Part shown: one piece after another, positions 25,842 to 35,403 of the stretch
Position numbering within the stretch: the stretch's first letter is position 1
How the letters are laid out: every line of letters begins with the position of its first letter
The notes under the pieces: model-generated
Told to the model about the DNA's origin: nothing
The model's database searches: none
The model's input: only the letters and a program-made list of their open reading frames with translations
From: Cloacibacillus sp.
GTDB lineage: Bacteria > Synergistota > Synergistia > Synergistales > Synergistaceae
Assembly: GCA_036655895.1 (NCBI GenBank)
Contig: JAVVPF010000015.1
Coordinates: forward strand, 24,001 to 66,517
DNA: 42,517 nt
Reading direction: 5' to 3'
Translations under genes and position numbers: made by a program

Positions 25842-26345
25842 ATGAAAAAGAAATTTATGGTAATAGCGCTCGCCGCGGCGATCACTGCGATATTCGCGGC
25901 TTCGGCCTTCGCCCTCTCAAACGGCGCGCAGGTGAAGAACTTCACGCTGAAGGACACGGAGGGACATAGCGTATCGCTTGAGCAGTTCCGCGGCAAGGTG
26001 GTCGTGCTGAACTTCTGGGCGACGTGGTGCCCGCCCTGCCGCAACGAGATGCCCGAGTTCAACGAGATGAACAAGGAATTTAAAAAAAGCGGACGTGCCG
26101 TGCTGCTTGCGATAAACATGACGGACGGCCAGCGCGACACGCCGGAGAAGGCCGCGAAGTTCATGAAGGACAACAAGTACACGATGACGACGCTGCTTGA
26201 CACGGAGCAGACGCTTGCCGATTATTTCAGCATCCGCTACATTCCGAGCACCTACGTTATCAACGCGCAGGGAAAACTTGTCGGACAAATTCAGGGCGGC
26301 ACGACGAAAGCGGCCGTCATGAAGCTGGTAGACGAGGCAAAATAA
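25842..26345 (+). CDS. TlpA/ResA-type thioredoxin-like protein, exported
   Basis: 167 residues. Signal peptide (MKKKFMVIALAAAITAIFAASAFA, cleaved around 24), then an AhpC/TSA-Redoxin fold with FTLKDTEGHSVSLEQFRGKVVVLNFWATWCPPCRNEMPEF (active CPPC) and the cis-Pro segment RYIPSTYVIN. A reductase acting in the periplasm on disulfides, perhaps cytochrome or other secreted-protein thiols. Its stop is one base before the CcdA start, so the membrane protein is its probable electron donor. Confidence 0.92.
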   Translation: MKKKFMVIALAAAITAIFAASAFALSNGAQVKNFTLKDTEGHSVSLEQFRGKVVVLNFWATWCPPCRNEMPEFNEMNKEFKKSGRAVLLAINMTDGQRDTPEKAAKFMKDNKYTMTTLLDTEQTLADYFSIRYIPSTYVINAQGKLVGQIQGGTTKAAVMKLVDEAK

Positions 26346-26346
26346 G

Positions 26347-27018
26347 ATGACCGCGGAACTGCCGCTCCTTTTTCTCGAAGGCTTTCTTGCCTTCATCTCG
26401 CCATGTATGCTGCCGATGCTGCCCGTCTATTTGATGTATCTTGCGGCTGAGACGGAAAACGGCAAACGCGCCAGCATCGTCAACACGCTTGGCTTTGTCG
26501 CCGGCTTCTCCGTCGTCTTCATGGCGATGGGAGCGACCGCCACCTCCATAGGCGCGCTGCTCAACGACCACCGCGCACTGCTGCAGCAGATAAGCGGCGT
26601 CGTGATAATGGTCTTCGGGCTGCATTTTCTCGGCGTCTTCAACATAGGCTTCCTCGACGTCGAAAAGAAGCTCGAGGTAAAAGTGGCCCGCCGCGGCTTC
26701 ATAGGCTCGCTGCTCTTCGGGGGCGCCTTCTCGCTCGGCTGGACGCCGTGCCTCGGGCCGTTTCTCGGCTCGGCGCTCATGATGGCCGGCAACGGAAAGA
26801 CTGTCGCGGAGGGGATATTTTATCTCTTCGTATTTTCGATGGGCCTTGGCATCCCGTATATATTGGCCGCGGTCTTTTTCACGCGGATAAAGGGAATATT
26901 CCAGTGGCTGAAGCGCCACGGCAAGACGATAAAACGCGTGTCCGGCGTCATTCTGCTTGCCGCGGGAGCTGCTATAGCGACCAACACCTTCGGCTACTGG
27001 GCCTCGCTTTTTGGGTAA
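26347..27018 (+). CDS. CcdA-type thiol-disulfide transmembrane electron carrier
   Basis: 223 residues, six predicted helices. Two cysteine motifs characteristic of CcdA/DsbD transmembrane domains: ISPCMLPMLPVYLMYL (helix 1) and LGWTPCLGPFLGSAL (helix 4). Passes reducing equivalents from cytoplasmic thioredoxin to an exported thioredoxin-like partner, here most likely the TlpA-like protein just upstream. Two-gene operon closed by a strong terminator. Confidence 0.92.
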   Translation: MTAELPLLFLEGFLAFISPCMLPMLPVYLMYLAAETENGKRASIVNTLGFVAGFSVVFMAMGATATSIGALLNDHRALLQQISGVVIMVFGLHFLGVFNIGFLDVEKKLEVKVARRGFIGSLLFGGAFSLGWTPCLGPFLGSALMMAGNGKTVAEGIFYLFVFSMGLGIPYILAAVFFTRIKGIFQWLKRHGKTIKRVSGVILLAAGAAIATNTFGYWASLFG

Positions 27019-27051
27019 CGGCGCGCGCAAGCGCTAGGGGCAACTAAAACA

Positions 27052-27097
27052 GTCACACCGCCTGACGCAAATGGACCGCAGGCGGTGTGACCTTTTT
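27052..27097 (+). terminator. Terminator of the tlpA-ccdA operon
   Basis: Perfect 13-bp stem GTCACACCGCCTG/CAGGCGGTGTGAC (27052-27064, 27079-27091), followed by CTTTTTATTT. Lies tail to tail with the toxin fragment on the minus strand. Confidence 0.92.
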
Positions 27098-27233
27098 ATT
27101 TCGTGTTGAAAGCGCAAATAAAATTTCTGCGCGCATATATTATCCTGTATATCGTTACTCGGTGTTTTTCTTCGTCAACGCTGTAGAAAAGAAAATAATT
27201 CTGCACTTTGACTCGTCGGTGCATAGAGCTCAT
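27096..27233 (-). pseudogene. Truncated RelE/ParE-type toxin (C-terminal fragment, 45 residues)
   Basis: The frame starts with an ATG that overlaps the antitoxin stop (ATGA), the usual coupling in these operons, and ends at 27096. Its product contains QNYFLFYSVDEEKHRVTIYR and then IIYARRNF, which is the characteristic last strands of RelE/ParE toxins (YxVxYxVDEE...VxIxRIxYxRR). Only 11 residues precede this segment, whereas a full toxin has about 55-65, so the N-terminal half is missing while start and overlap are kept. An internal deletion is the simplest reading. Likely inactive. Too short to be found by ordinary gene calling. Confidence 0.7.
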
Positions 27234-27505
27234 ACATTGCTGTCGTTTATGGCATCCTCCATCGCCATAAACGCCTCGTCTATGGAATATCGTTTGTCTG
27301 TGAGAGCCTCTTCCTTTTCCGCCTCTAGAAGTTTAAAGTATACTTCGCTTTCAAACTGGAGGTTTTCAAAGGACTCCACGCTGAGAACGACCATGTCGCC
27401 GTAACCGTTTTTTGTAAGAAATACGGGCTGTGAGGTCTCATGGACAGTGCGTGAGATGTCGGCAAAATTATTTCTCAGGTCCGATACAGGTCTAATATGA
27501 TTCAT
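27230..27505 (-). CDS. Phd/YefM-family antitoxin
   Basis: 91 residues from the ATG at 27505 (GGGGGTG 6 bases upstream). NHIRPVSDLRNNFADISRTVHETSQPVFLTKNGYGDMVVLSVESFENLQFE matches the Phd/YefM DNA-binding N-terminal domain. The C-terminal acidic tail would wrap a RelE-type toxin. It overlaps a toxin fragment rather than an intact toxin. A TGCTAAGAT extended -10 lies at 27533-27525 on the minus strand. Probably still a self-repressor. Confidence 0.88.
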   Translation of the reverse strand: MNHIRPVSDLRNNFADISRTVHETSQPVFLTKNGYGDMVVLSVESFENLQFESEVYFKLLEAEKEEALTDKRYSIDEAFMAMEDAINDSNV

Positions 27506-27571
27506 CACGGTCACCCCCGATAATATCTTAGCATAATTACGCGCGGTATGCTCTGTGGGTTTTGCGTGGAC

Positions 27572-28474
27572 TCAGTCGCCGTTTTTTTGCTTTTTCGGCT
27601 GTATTATCCCTTCAAGCTCCGTGATGAGCATACCGGCTATGATGAGCACGCCGCCAAGCGCGCCCTGAAGATGGAACGGGTCTTGGCCGCTTGCTACGGC
27701 CAGGATGTAGCCGAAAAGCCCTTCGAGCGAAAATATGACCGCGACGTGCGAGGCGTTTGTGACGCGCTGCGCCTTGAACTGGAGGATGAAGCAAAGCACC
27801 GTGTTGAGCAGCGCTACGCAAAGCAGCGAGCCCCATATCTTCATGCTGAACTGCGCCGGGTCGGGTATAGGTTCAAATATCAGAGCTATCACGGTCAGTA
27901 TGACGGCGAGCAGGATGATGTGCAACGCTACGAGGCGTATCGGCTCCACGCGCCGCGAGCAGTACTCCGCGCCAAGCACCTGTATCGCGTAGAATATCGC
28001 CATGATGAACGAAAGAAAGTCTCCGAAATTAAATTCCATGCCGGGCGTGAAGCCCATTATCAAAAGCCCAGCCGTGGTAACGGAGGCGCCTACGAATATC
28101 CAGCCCGAGGGGCGCACTTTGTAGAGCCCCCAGACCATGAGCGGCACCATTATGACGTTGAGGCCGCCTATGAAGGACTGTTTGCTGGCGGTGCTGTAGG
28201 TGAGGCCGAAGGTGAGCGATATGAAGACGCCGGTCAGTATGAGCGTCTGGATGAGCGATATCTTCCAGTCGCGCGCGGTCGCCGTAAGTATCTTTTTGGG
28301 AAACAGGATCATCAAAAAGACGGAGGCAAAAAGCATTCGCAGCGCCACGGCCCACAGCGGCGTGATGCCGCGCGCAAGCACCGCAGAAAGCGGTATCCCC
28401 GCGCCCCAGATAAAAGCCACCAGTACCAGTGTTATGTCCGCAATAAGAACTTTGCGGTAATTCGCCTCCGTCAT
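27572..28474 (-). CDS. EamA-family (DMT superfamily) transporter
   Basis: 300 residues, ten predicted helices in two EamA repeats (ADITLVLVAFIWGAGIPLSAVLARGITPLWAVALRMLFASVFL; SLLCVALLNTVLCFILQFKAQRVTNASHVAVIFSLEGLFGYILAV). Probable inner-membrane metabolite exporter. Third gene of a minus-strand operon; its ATG overlaps the stop of the MFS gene (TAATG). Confidence 0.9.
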   Translation of the reverse strand: MTEANYRKVLIADITLVLVAFIWGAGIPLSAVLARGITPLWAVALRMLFASVFLMILFPKKILTATARDWKISLIQTLILTGVFISLTFGLTYSTASKQSFIGGLNVIMVPLMVWGLYKVRPSGWIFVGASVTTAGLLIMGFTPGMEFNFGDFLSFIMAIFYAIQVLGAEYCSRRVEPIRLVALHIILLAVILTVIALIFEPIPDPAQFSMKIWGSLLCVALLNTVLCFILQFKAQRVTNASHVAVIFSLEGLFGYILAVASGQDPFHLQGALGGVLIIAGMLITELEGIIQPKKQKNGD

Positions 28475-29727
28475 TATAACGCCCCCTCGCGCTTCAGCGC
28501 GCCTAGAATTTCGTCGTTTACTTTATCTATTTTTTTCATATAGTACCAGGCCGCGCCGGCGGAGCAGACGCCGCATATAAACAGCGCCCAGGCCGTCCCC
28601 ACGATGTCGCCAAGTTTGCCGGACATGAGGCTGCCGAAGGGCGGTATGCCCACAATGGCAAGGGTGTAGAGCGCCATGATGCGGCTGCGCGAGGCATCCG
28701 AGCTCATCGTCTGAAGCAGCGTGTTGCAGGCTATTGTGGAAACGACCATGCAGAAGCCGACGGGCGCGGCAAGCGCAATGGCAAGCGGTATGCTGCGCGA
28801 GAGCGAAAAGAGCGTAACCGAGAGGCCGAAGCCAAGACAGGTGCGCGTGCACCACCACGAATAGGTGGCAGTAGTCTTTCGCGAGGCCATGAGAAGCGAG
28901 CCCGCAAGCGCGCCCACCGCAACTCCCATCAGCAGAAGCCCGAGCGTCTCTGAGTTGCCGTCAAGCACGCTCTTTGCCATTGCCGGCATGAGGATGATAG
29001 CGGGGAAGCAGAAAAATCCGGTGATCGTAAGAAGCGTCAGGAAATATCTGTAGGGCGCGAAGTCGCGCGCCGTCTTTATGCCCTCCCACGTATCGCGGAT
29101 GGGGTGGCTCTTGCCGCCGGTGCGTCCGATGGGCGGTTTTTTGAGCCGCATGCGTTTCAGCGCCCAGAGCGTGCTTGAATAGCAGAAGGCGTTGGAGAAG
29201 AAGCAGAAGCTTTCGCCGAACGCGTGGATGACGAAGCCGCCAAGCGTGGGGCCTATCATGCGCGCCGTGTTGAAGAGCGTCGAGTTCAGCGCCACGGCGT
29301 TTGCCACGTCGTCTTTGCTGTCGACCATGTAGTTGACGAGGGAGTAGCGCGTCGGCAGCTCAAAGGCGTCTATCGTGCCGCGTGCGATGACGAGGCAGAG
29401 TATTATCGGGAAGGTTATAAGCTCCGTAAAGGTGAAAAAGGCAAGAGTCAGCGCTATCGCCATACATCCGGCCTGCATATAGAAAAGCGCCTTTCGCAGG
29501 TCGAGCCGTTCGATGATGGCGCCCGCAAGCGGCGTCAAAAGGCATATCGGAAGCGAGGCGGTGAAGTCCATCAGCCCGAGCGCGGCGTTTGAGCCGGTCA
29601 GCTCAAAGACGAGCCAGCCGATGGCGATGCGGTGCATCCAAAGCCCCGTCATCGAGATCGTCTGCGCCGTGAAAAAGAGCCTGTAGTTGCGGCTGTTGAG
29701 CGCCCGCAGCGCTTCAGGAAAACGCAA
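28474..29727 (-). CDS. MFS transporter (MFS_3/EntS-like)
   Basis: 417 residues, 12 predicted helices. Start RFPEALRALNSRNYRLFFTAQTISMTGLWMHRIAIGWLVFELTGS is typical of the enterobactin-exporter-like MFS_3 group; later GPTLGGFVIHAFGESFCFFSNAFCY. The start codon would be TTG at 29727, three bases after the upstream EamA stop; no better ATG lies nearby. Substrate unknown. Confidence 0.88.
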   Translation of the reverse strand: MRFPEALRALNSRNYRLFFTAQTISMTGLWMHRIAIGWLVFELTGSNAALGLMDFTASLPICLLTPLAGAIIERLDLRKALFYMQAGCMAIALTLAFFTFTELITFPIILCLVIARGTIDAFELPTRYSLVNYMVDSKDDVANAVALNSTLFNTARMIGPTLGGFVIHAFGESFCFFSNAFCYSSTLWALKRMRLKKPPIGRTGGKSHPIRDTWEGIKTARDFAPYRYFLTLLTITGFFCFPAIILMPAMAKSVLDGNSETLGLLLMGVAVGALAGSLLMASRKTTATYSWWCTRTCLGFGLSVTLFSLSRSIPLAIALAAPVGFCMVVSTIACNTLLQTMSSDASRSRIMALYTLAIVGIPPFGSLMSGKLGDIVGTAWALFICGVCSAGAAWYYMKKIDKVNDEILGALKREGAL

Positions 29728-29730
29728 CGC

Positions 29731-30663
29731 CTAAAGCCCCACGATGACGGAGCCCACGATGGTCATCGCGATGCCAGTCCACTGAAGCCGCGTCAGCATG
29801 ACGCGCTTGAAAATACGTTCGTAGAGCGCCGCTATGAACGGGCTTGTGGCGGTGATGGCCGTCACTATGGCCACGGGCATGACCGCGAGGCACTGAGCGT
29901 AGATGATGGAGCCGGCGCAAAGTCCAATGACGGAGGCGCCCGCAAAATAGAGCGCGGCGCGCAGCGGTATCTCGCGCAGCGGCATCGGCCTCTGGTTTGG
30001 CATGTACCTGCGCTGCGCCGCGCGCACCGCGATAGTTATTATAAGGAAGGCGACGGAACGGTAGAAGGTGATGTTTACGGCAGAGGCTCCGCTCGTCAGT
30101 ATGGCGAGCTTCGTAAGCGGCGAGGAGAGCGCCCACATGAGCCCAGCTGCGATGGCCAGCGAAAAGCCCTTCATCAGCCGCCGCTTGTTGTGAAGCGCGC
30201 GCCTTATATCCTCGGTCTTTTCGTCTTTGCCGCCAAAGCGCAGCAGCATAAGCCCGGCCACGACTATCACGATGCCCCAGAGCAGTTTTTGCGTCGGCTC
30301 CTCGCCCAGGATGAACCACGAGGTGAACGCCACGAGGATAGGATAACCGTTTGCCACCGGCACCGCGAGGCTCACGCCGATCTCGCGGATGGCTATGAAA
30401 TAAAGGATGTCTCCAAGCGTGTAGCTTATAAAGACGCTTACAAAAATATAAAACCACGCTGCGGCCGACGTCATCACAGGGATGTGGCCGCCAGTTGCGA
30501 TATAGGCCGTAGCAAACGCCGAGATAAAAAAGACGGCGGAGCGCACCGGGTTTATGTCGCTTGTAGAACAGCGCGAAGCGGACAGGCCGTGATTGACCAT
30601 AATCGGTGACGCCGCCCAAAGCGCGGCTGCTACAAATGACAAAAGAAAACCCCATAACGGCAT
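29731..30663 (-). CDS. EamA-family (DMT superfamily) transporter
   Basis: 310 residues from the ATG at 30663, preceded by AGGAGG at 7 bases. Ten helices in two EamA repeats (FLLSFVAAALWAASPIMVNHGLS; SLAIAAGLMWALSSPLTKLAILTSGASAVNITFYRSVAFLIITI), ending ARLQ-type WTGIAMTIVGSVIVGL. First gene of the EamA-MFS-EamA operon: three exporters with no enzyme or regulator. Confidence 0.9.
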   Translation of the reverse strand: MPLWGFLLSFVAAALWAASPIMVNHGLSASRCSTSDINPVRSAVFFISAFATAYIATGGHIPVMTSAAAWFYIFVSVFISYTLGDILYFIAIREIGVSLAVPVANGYPILVAFTSWFILGEEPTQKLLWGIVIVVAGLMLLRFGGKDEKTEDIRRALHNKRRLMKGFSLAIAAGLMWALSSPLTKLAILTSGASAVNITFYRSVAFLIITIAVRAAQRRYMPNQRPMPLREIPLRAALYFAGASVIGLCAGSIIYAQCLAVMPVAIVTAITATSPFIAALYERIFKRVMLTRLQWTGIAMTIVGSVIVGL

Positions 30664-30904
30664 GACCCGACCTCCTTGTATACTTGGGATATTGTACATG
30701 ATTATAGTCAGGAACGGAACAGGCCGCAAATCACGCGCGCAAGCGCCAAAATCTTTGCTGTATATAGTTAAAAACACTGATTTTTTATTAAAAACTCCGC
30801 GACACGCGCTCTAGAATGAGAGCGGATACTCAAAAAAACGGCGTTTTGTGTTATAGTGTGCCTACATAAAGCACCAGTAAAAAATAAGGAGAAGTGACTG
30901 TAGA

Positions 30905-32032
30905 ATGGAGTTTTTCGTCCATACCTTTCAAGCCGTAACGTGGCAGAGCCTTGTGATGATGGCCGTAGGCGGCCTTTTGATGTACCTTGCGATAAAGAAG
31001 GGCTTCGAACCCAACCTGCTGCTGCCGATGGGGTTCGGCACTATACTCGTCAACCTGCCTCTTTCGTCCGCTCTTGACCAGGTGGCCGGCGGCAAAGTGA
31101 TAGAGGGCGCTCTTTCTATGTTCTTCAAGCTCGGCATAGCCACCGAGATAATGCCGCTGCTCATACTGATCGCGGTAGGCGCCATGTGCGACTTCACGCC
31201 GCTGCTTTCCAACCCGAAAATGTTCCTCTTCGGCCTCACCGCGCAGGCCGGCATATTTTTGACGATGGGTCTTGCGCTCTTCTTCGGCTACAACGTCTAC
31301 GAAGCGGCCTCCATAGGCATAATAGGCGCGGCGGACGGCCCCACCTCCATCTACGTCGCGACGCGCTTTGCGCCGCACCTGCTGGGGCCGATATCGGTCG
31401 CGGCCTACACCTACATGGCGCTCGTGCCGCTCATCCAGCCGCCCGTCATCAAGGCGCTCACCACGCTCAAAGAACGCCGCATGAAGATGCCCTACGCAGA
31501 CCGCCCCGTCTCGCGCCGCGCGCTGATATTCTTTCCCATAATCATAACGATACTTGGCGGCATAATAGCGCCAGCCTCCGTCGCGCTGCTTGGCTTCGTC
31601 ATGTTCGGCAACATGCTCCGCGTGAGCGGCGTCACGGAACGCCTCTCAAACGCCGCGCAGAACGAGCTTGCCAACATAGTGACGATACTGCTTGGCTTCT
31701 CCATAGCGGCCACGATGACCGGCGAGAAATTCGTCAACGTAAGCACCGCCGTCATCATAGCGATGGGCCTAGTCGCCTTCGTGCTTGATACCGCGACAGG
31801 GGTGCTCACGGCAAAGGCGCTCAACCTCTTTCTGCCCAAAGCCAAACGCATCAACCCGATGATAGGTGCGGCCGGCATCTCCGCCTTCCCGATGTCCGCC
31901 CGCACCATCCAAAGAATGGGTCAGCAGGCCGACCCGAGCAACCACCTCCTCATGCACGCGGTGGGAGCAAACGTAGCCGGACAAATAGGCTCCGTACTGG
32001 CCGGAGGGATACTGCTGGCGTATCTGGGGTAG
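30905..32032 (+). CDS. Sodium ion-translocating decarboxylase, beta subunit
   Basis: 375 residues, about nine to eleven membrane helices. Family signatures: GIIGAADGPTSIYVATRFAP (sodium-coupling Asp segment), PPVIKALTTLKERRMKM, GVTERLSNAAQNELANIVTILLG, and the C-terminal INPMIGAAGISAFPMSARTIQRMGQQADPSNHLLMHAVGANVAGQIGSVLAGG. The family (OadB/MmdB/GcdB) decarboxylates biotin-bound carboxylate and pumps Na+ out. No carboxyltransferase, biotin carrier or gamma subunit is adjacent, so the partners must be elsewhere. GGAGAAG lies about 12 bases before the ATG. Confidence 0.93.
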   Translation: MEFFVHTFQAVTWQSLVMMAVGGLLMYLAIKKGFEPNLLLPMGFGTILVNLPLSSALDQVAGGKVIEGALSMFFKLGIATEIMPLLILIAVGAMCDFTPLLSNPKMFLFGLTAQAGIFLTMGLALFFGYNVYEAASIGIIGAADGPTSIYVATRFAPHLLGPISVAAYTYMALVPLIQPPVIKALTTLKERRMKMPYADRPVSRRALIFFPIIITILGGIIAPASVALLGFVMFGNMLRVSGVTERLSNAAQNELANIVTILLGFSIAATMTGEKFVNVSTAVIIAMGLVAFVLDTATGVLTAKALNLFLPKAKRINPMIGAAGISAFPMSARTIQRMGQQADPSNHLLMHAVGANVAGQIGSVLAGGILLAYLG

Positions 32033-32061
32033 CGCGATTTTGTGATTTATACGGCGCACTC

Positions 32062-32097
32062 GCCGCCCGGGCGCAGCCCATCCCGCGCCCGGGCGGC
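32062..32097 (+). terminator. Hairpin after the decarboxylase beta gene
   Basis: Perfect 13-bp GC-rich stem (32062-32074 with 32085-32097, 10-base loop). The tail GTTGTTACG is poor in T, so termination may be incomplete. Confidence 0.55.
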
Positions 32098-32118
32098 GTT
32101 GTTACGTCCGCGTCGCAT

Positions 32119-32146
32119 TTTACAAAGAAAAAAATTATGGTATTAT
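32119..32146 (+). promoter_or_regulatory. Promoter of the polysaccharide locus
   Basis: TTTACA (32119-32124), 16-base spacer, TATTAT (32141-32146), 47 bases before the wzz start. Confidence 0.55.
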
Positions 32147-32192
32147 ATGGTGCAGGCTTATTTTTTATAAATTATTAACCGGGGGAACAAAA

Positions 32193-33089
32193 ATGGACGA
32201 AAAACAATTCCAGCCGCCTTACTATTACAATGAGGAAGATGACGGCATCTCAATGCTCGACATCCTGATAATCTTGGCTGAGCGCAAGAAGATGATCATC
32301 GCTGTAACGCTTATTTTCCTGCTTGGCGGCCTCGCCTACGGCTTTTTCTTCACAAAGGCCAAATATATGGGAGAAGTTCAGGTGATGCCCGTCTCTTCCG
32401 CCATTGTCAATAAAGGTACCTACAATGTTTACGTATCGGGGAACATAATAAGCGGAATAGCCACCAGCAACGCGGCATTGGACGCCGTCATAGACAAGTT
32501 CGGGCTGCTGAAGCGCGACGACAAAAACGTCACCAGAAAACAGGCGCGCGCAAAGCTTAAAAAAGACGTCAAGGTCAAGTACGACGATAAAACCGGCGTA
32601 ATATCTATCACCGCCGACGCGGACTCCCCGCAGCAGGCAGCCGACATGGCAAACTATGTTTATGACATAACAGAGAAGTCCCTCAAGGAGCTTGCGATGG
32701 TTGCCGTTGTTGACAATAATACGGCCTTGCTTGGAGAAGAACTTAGCAAAATAAAAGCCCAGGGGGGCTTTGCAGGGCTGGACACTAAAACTGACGATGG
32801 AATGGCGAGGATAGTCGAACTCTATTCGACGCTCACTCAGTACGACGACAGCAAACAGCTCAAAAACAAAACGCCGGTAGTTCTTCAGCTCATAGCGCCA
32901 GCCTCCGTTCCCGATGAAAAAGAGGCTCAGGGCAGAGGCAAGATAGCCGTTCTTTCTGCCATACTTGGGCTCTTTGTCGGCATAACGCTCGCCTTTGTCT
33001 GCAATTTCTGGCAGACCGCTGAAGACGACCCTGAAACAAAAGAGAAAAAGGCCCACCTCCGCGCGCTGCTGGGACGCAAGAGCGCTTAG
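32193..33089 (+). CDS. Wzz/chain-length determinant protein
   Basis: 298 residues. Membrane helices near both ends (IIAVTLIFLLGGLAYGFFF about 35-53; KIAVLSAILGLFVGITLAFVCNFW about 250-273) enclose a periplasmic domain, and the proline-rich segment APASVPDE precedes the second helix, the classic polysaccharide co-polymerase layout. Sets chain length of O-antigen or capsule. No kinase domain is fused. Preceded by GGGGGAAC and the promoter at 32119. First gene of the locus; wbpM-like gene starts 19 bases after it. Confidence 0.9.
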   Translation: MDEKQFQPPYYYNEEDDGISMLDILIILAERKKMIIAVTLIFLLGGLAYGFFFTKAKYMGEVQVMPVSSAIVNKGTYNVYVSGNIISGIATSNAALDAVIDKFGLLKRDDKNVTRKQARAKLKKDVKVKYDDKTGVISITADADSPQQAADMANYVYDITEKSLKELAMVAVVDNNTALLGEELSKIKAQGGFAGLDTKTDDGMARIVELYSTLTQYDDSKQLKNKTPVVLQLIAPASVPDEKEAQGRGKIAVLSAILGLFVGITLAFVCNFWQTAEDDPETKEKKAHLRALLGRKSA

Positions 33090-33107
33090 CGGCCTCTGCC
33101 TGGGATA

Positions 33108-34970
<1,863 letters not shown>

Positions 34971-35403
34971 CGAACCAGGCATAGAAACGTAAAACTCTTG
35001 GGTTTAAAAAACATGACGGAGATAAAAAGAGACTGTAGTCTCTACCTGCGTAATACTGAATAAACACGGAACCGGAGAATTATTTTTTTTCGCAAGAGGG
35101 CGGCGGATTGTGCGGAAAAGCATGACAACCGTATGCATACGACGGCGCATGATTGTCCGGTTATACCTGAAGGCGGCGAAAAGCAGGCATTCACAATAAC
35201 GAAAATAACGGAGCCGCTGACATACACTGTGACGAATAGCGAAATGATAAAGATAAACTTGCTTGCGCGTTGCTTGATGGATAAGAGCGAGAAAAATGAT
35301 CAGCAATAAAATAGTCTGAATCAGACGGGGTTTGTTTTACAGAATTTGCTTGCGCGTTGTTTGATGGGGTATACTTATTACATAATTGGAGGAGGTGACA
35401 GCA
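34971..35403 (+). other. Gene-poor region between wbpM-like gene and the AlbA_2 ATPase
   Basis: No credible coding frame. Contains a small palindrome AGAGACTGTAGTCTCT (35026-35041 area), which may end wbpM transcription, and the left direct repeat (35256-35367). A possible promoter for the ATPase (TTGCTT at 35346-35351, 18-base spacer, TATACT at 35370-35375) uses repeat sequence as its -35. The stretch looks like decayed or imported DNA. Confidence 0.5.
35256..35367. repeat. Left ~112-bp direct repeat flanking the AlbA_2 ATPase gene
   Basis: Begins and ends with a 25-bp unit containing TTGCTTGCGCGTTG and ending TGATGG (35256-35280 and 35343-35367). Between them is a terminator-like AGTCTG/CAGAC hairpin with GTTTGTTTT. 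A near-identical element lies at 36880-36992 in the same orientation; most positions match by eye. Confidence 0.9.

Noticed and set aside
27548-28543. Long plus-strand frame opposite the EamA gene (and 29632-30609 opposite the MFS and EamA genes)
   Set aside because: Extreme Arg/His/Tyr content typical of antisense of membrane-protein genes; no start signals.
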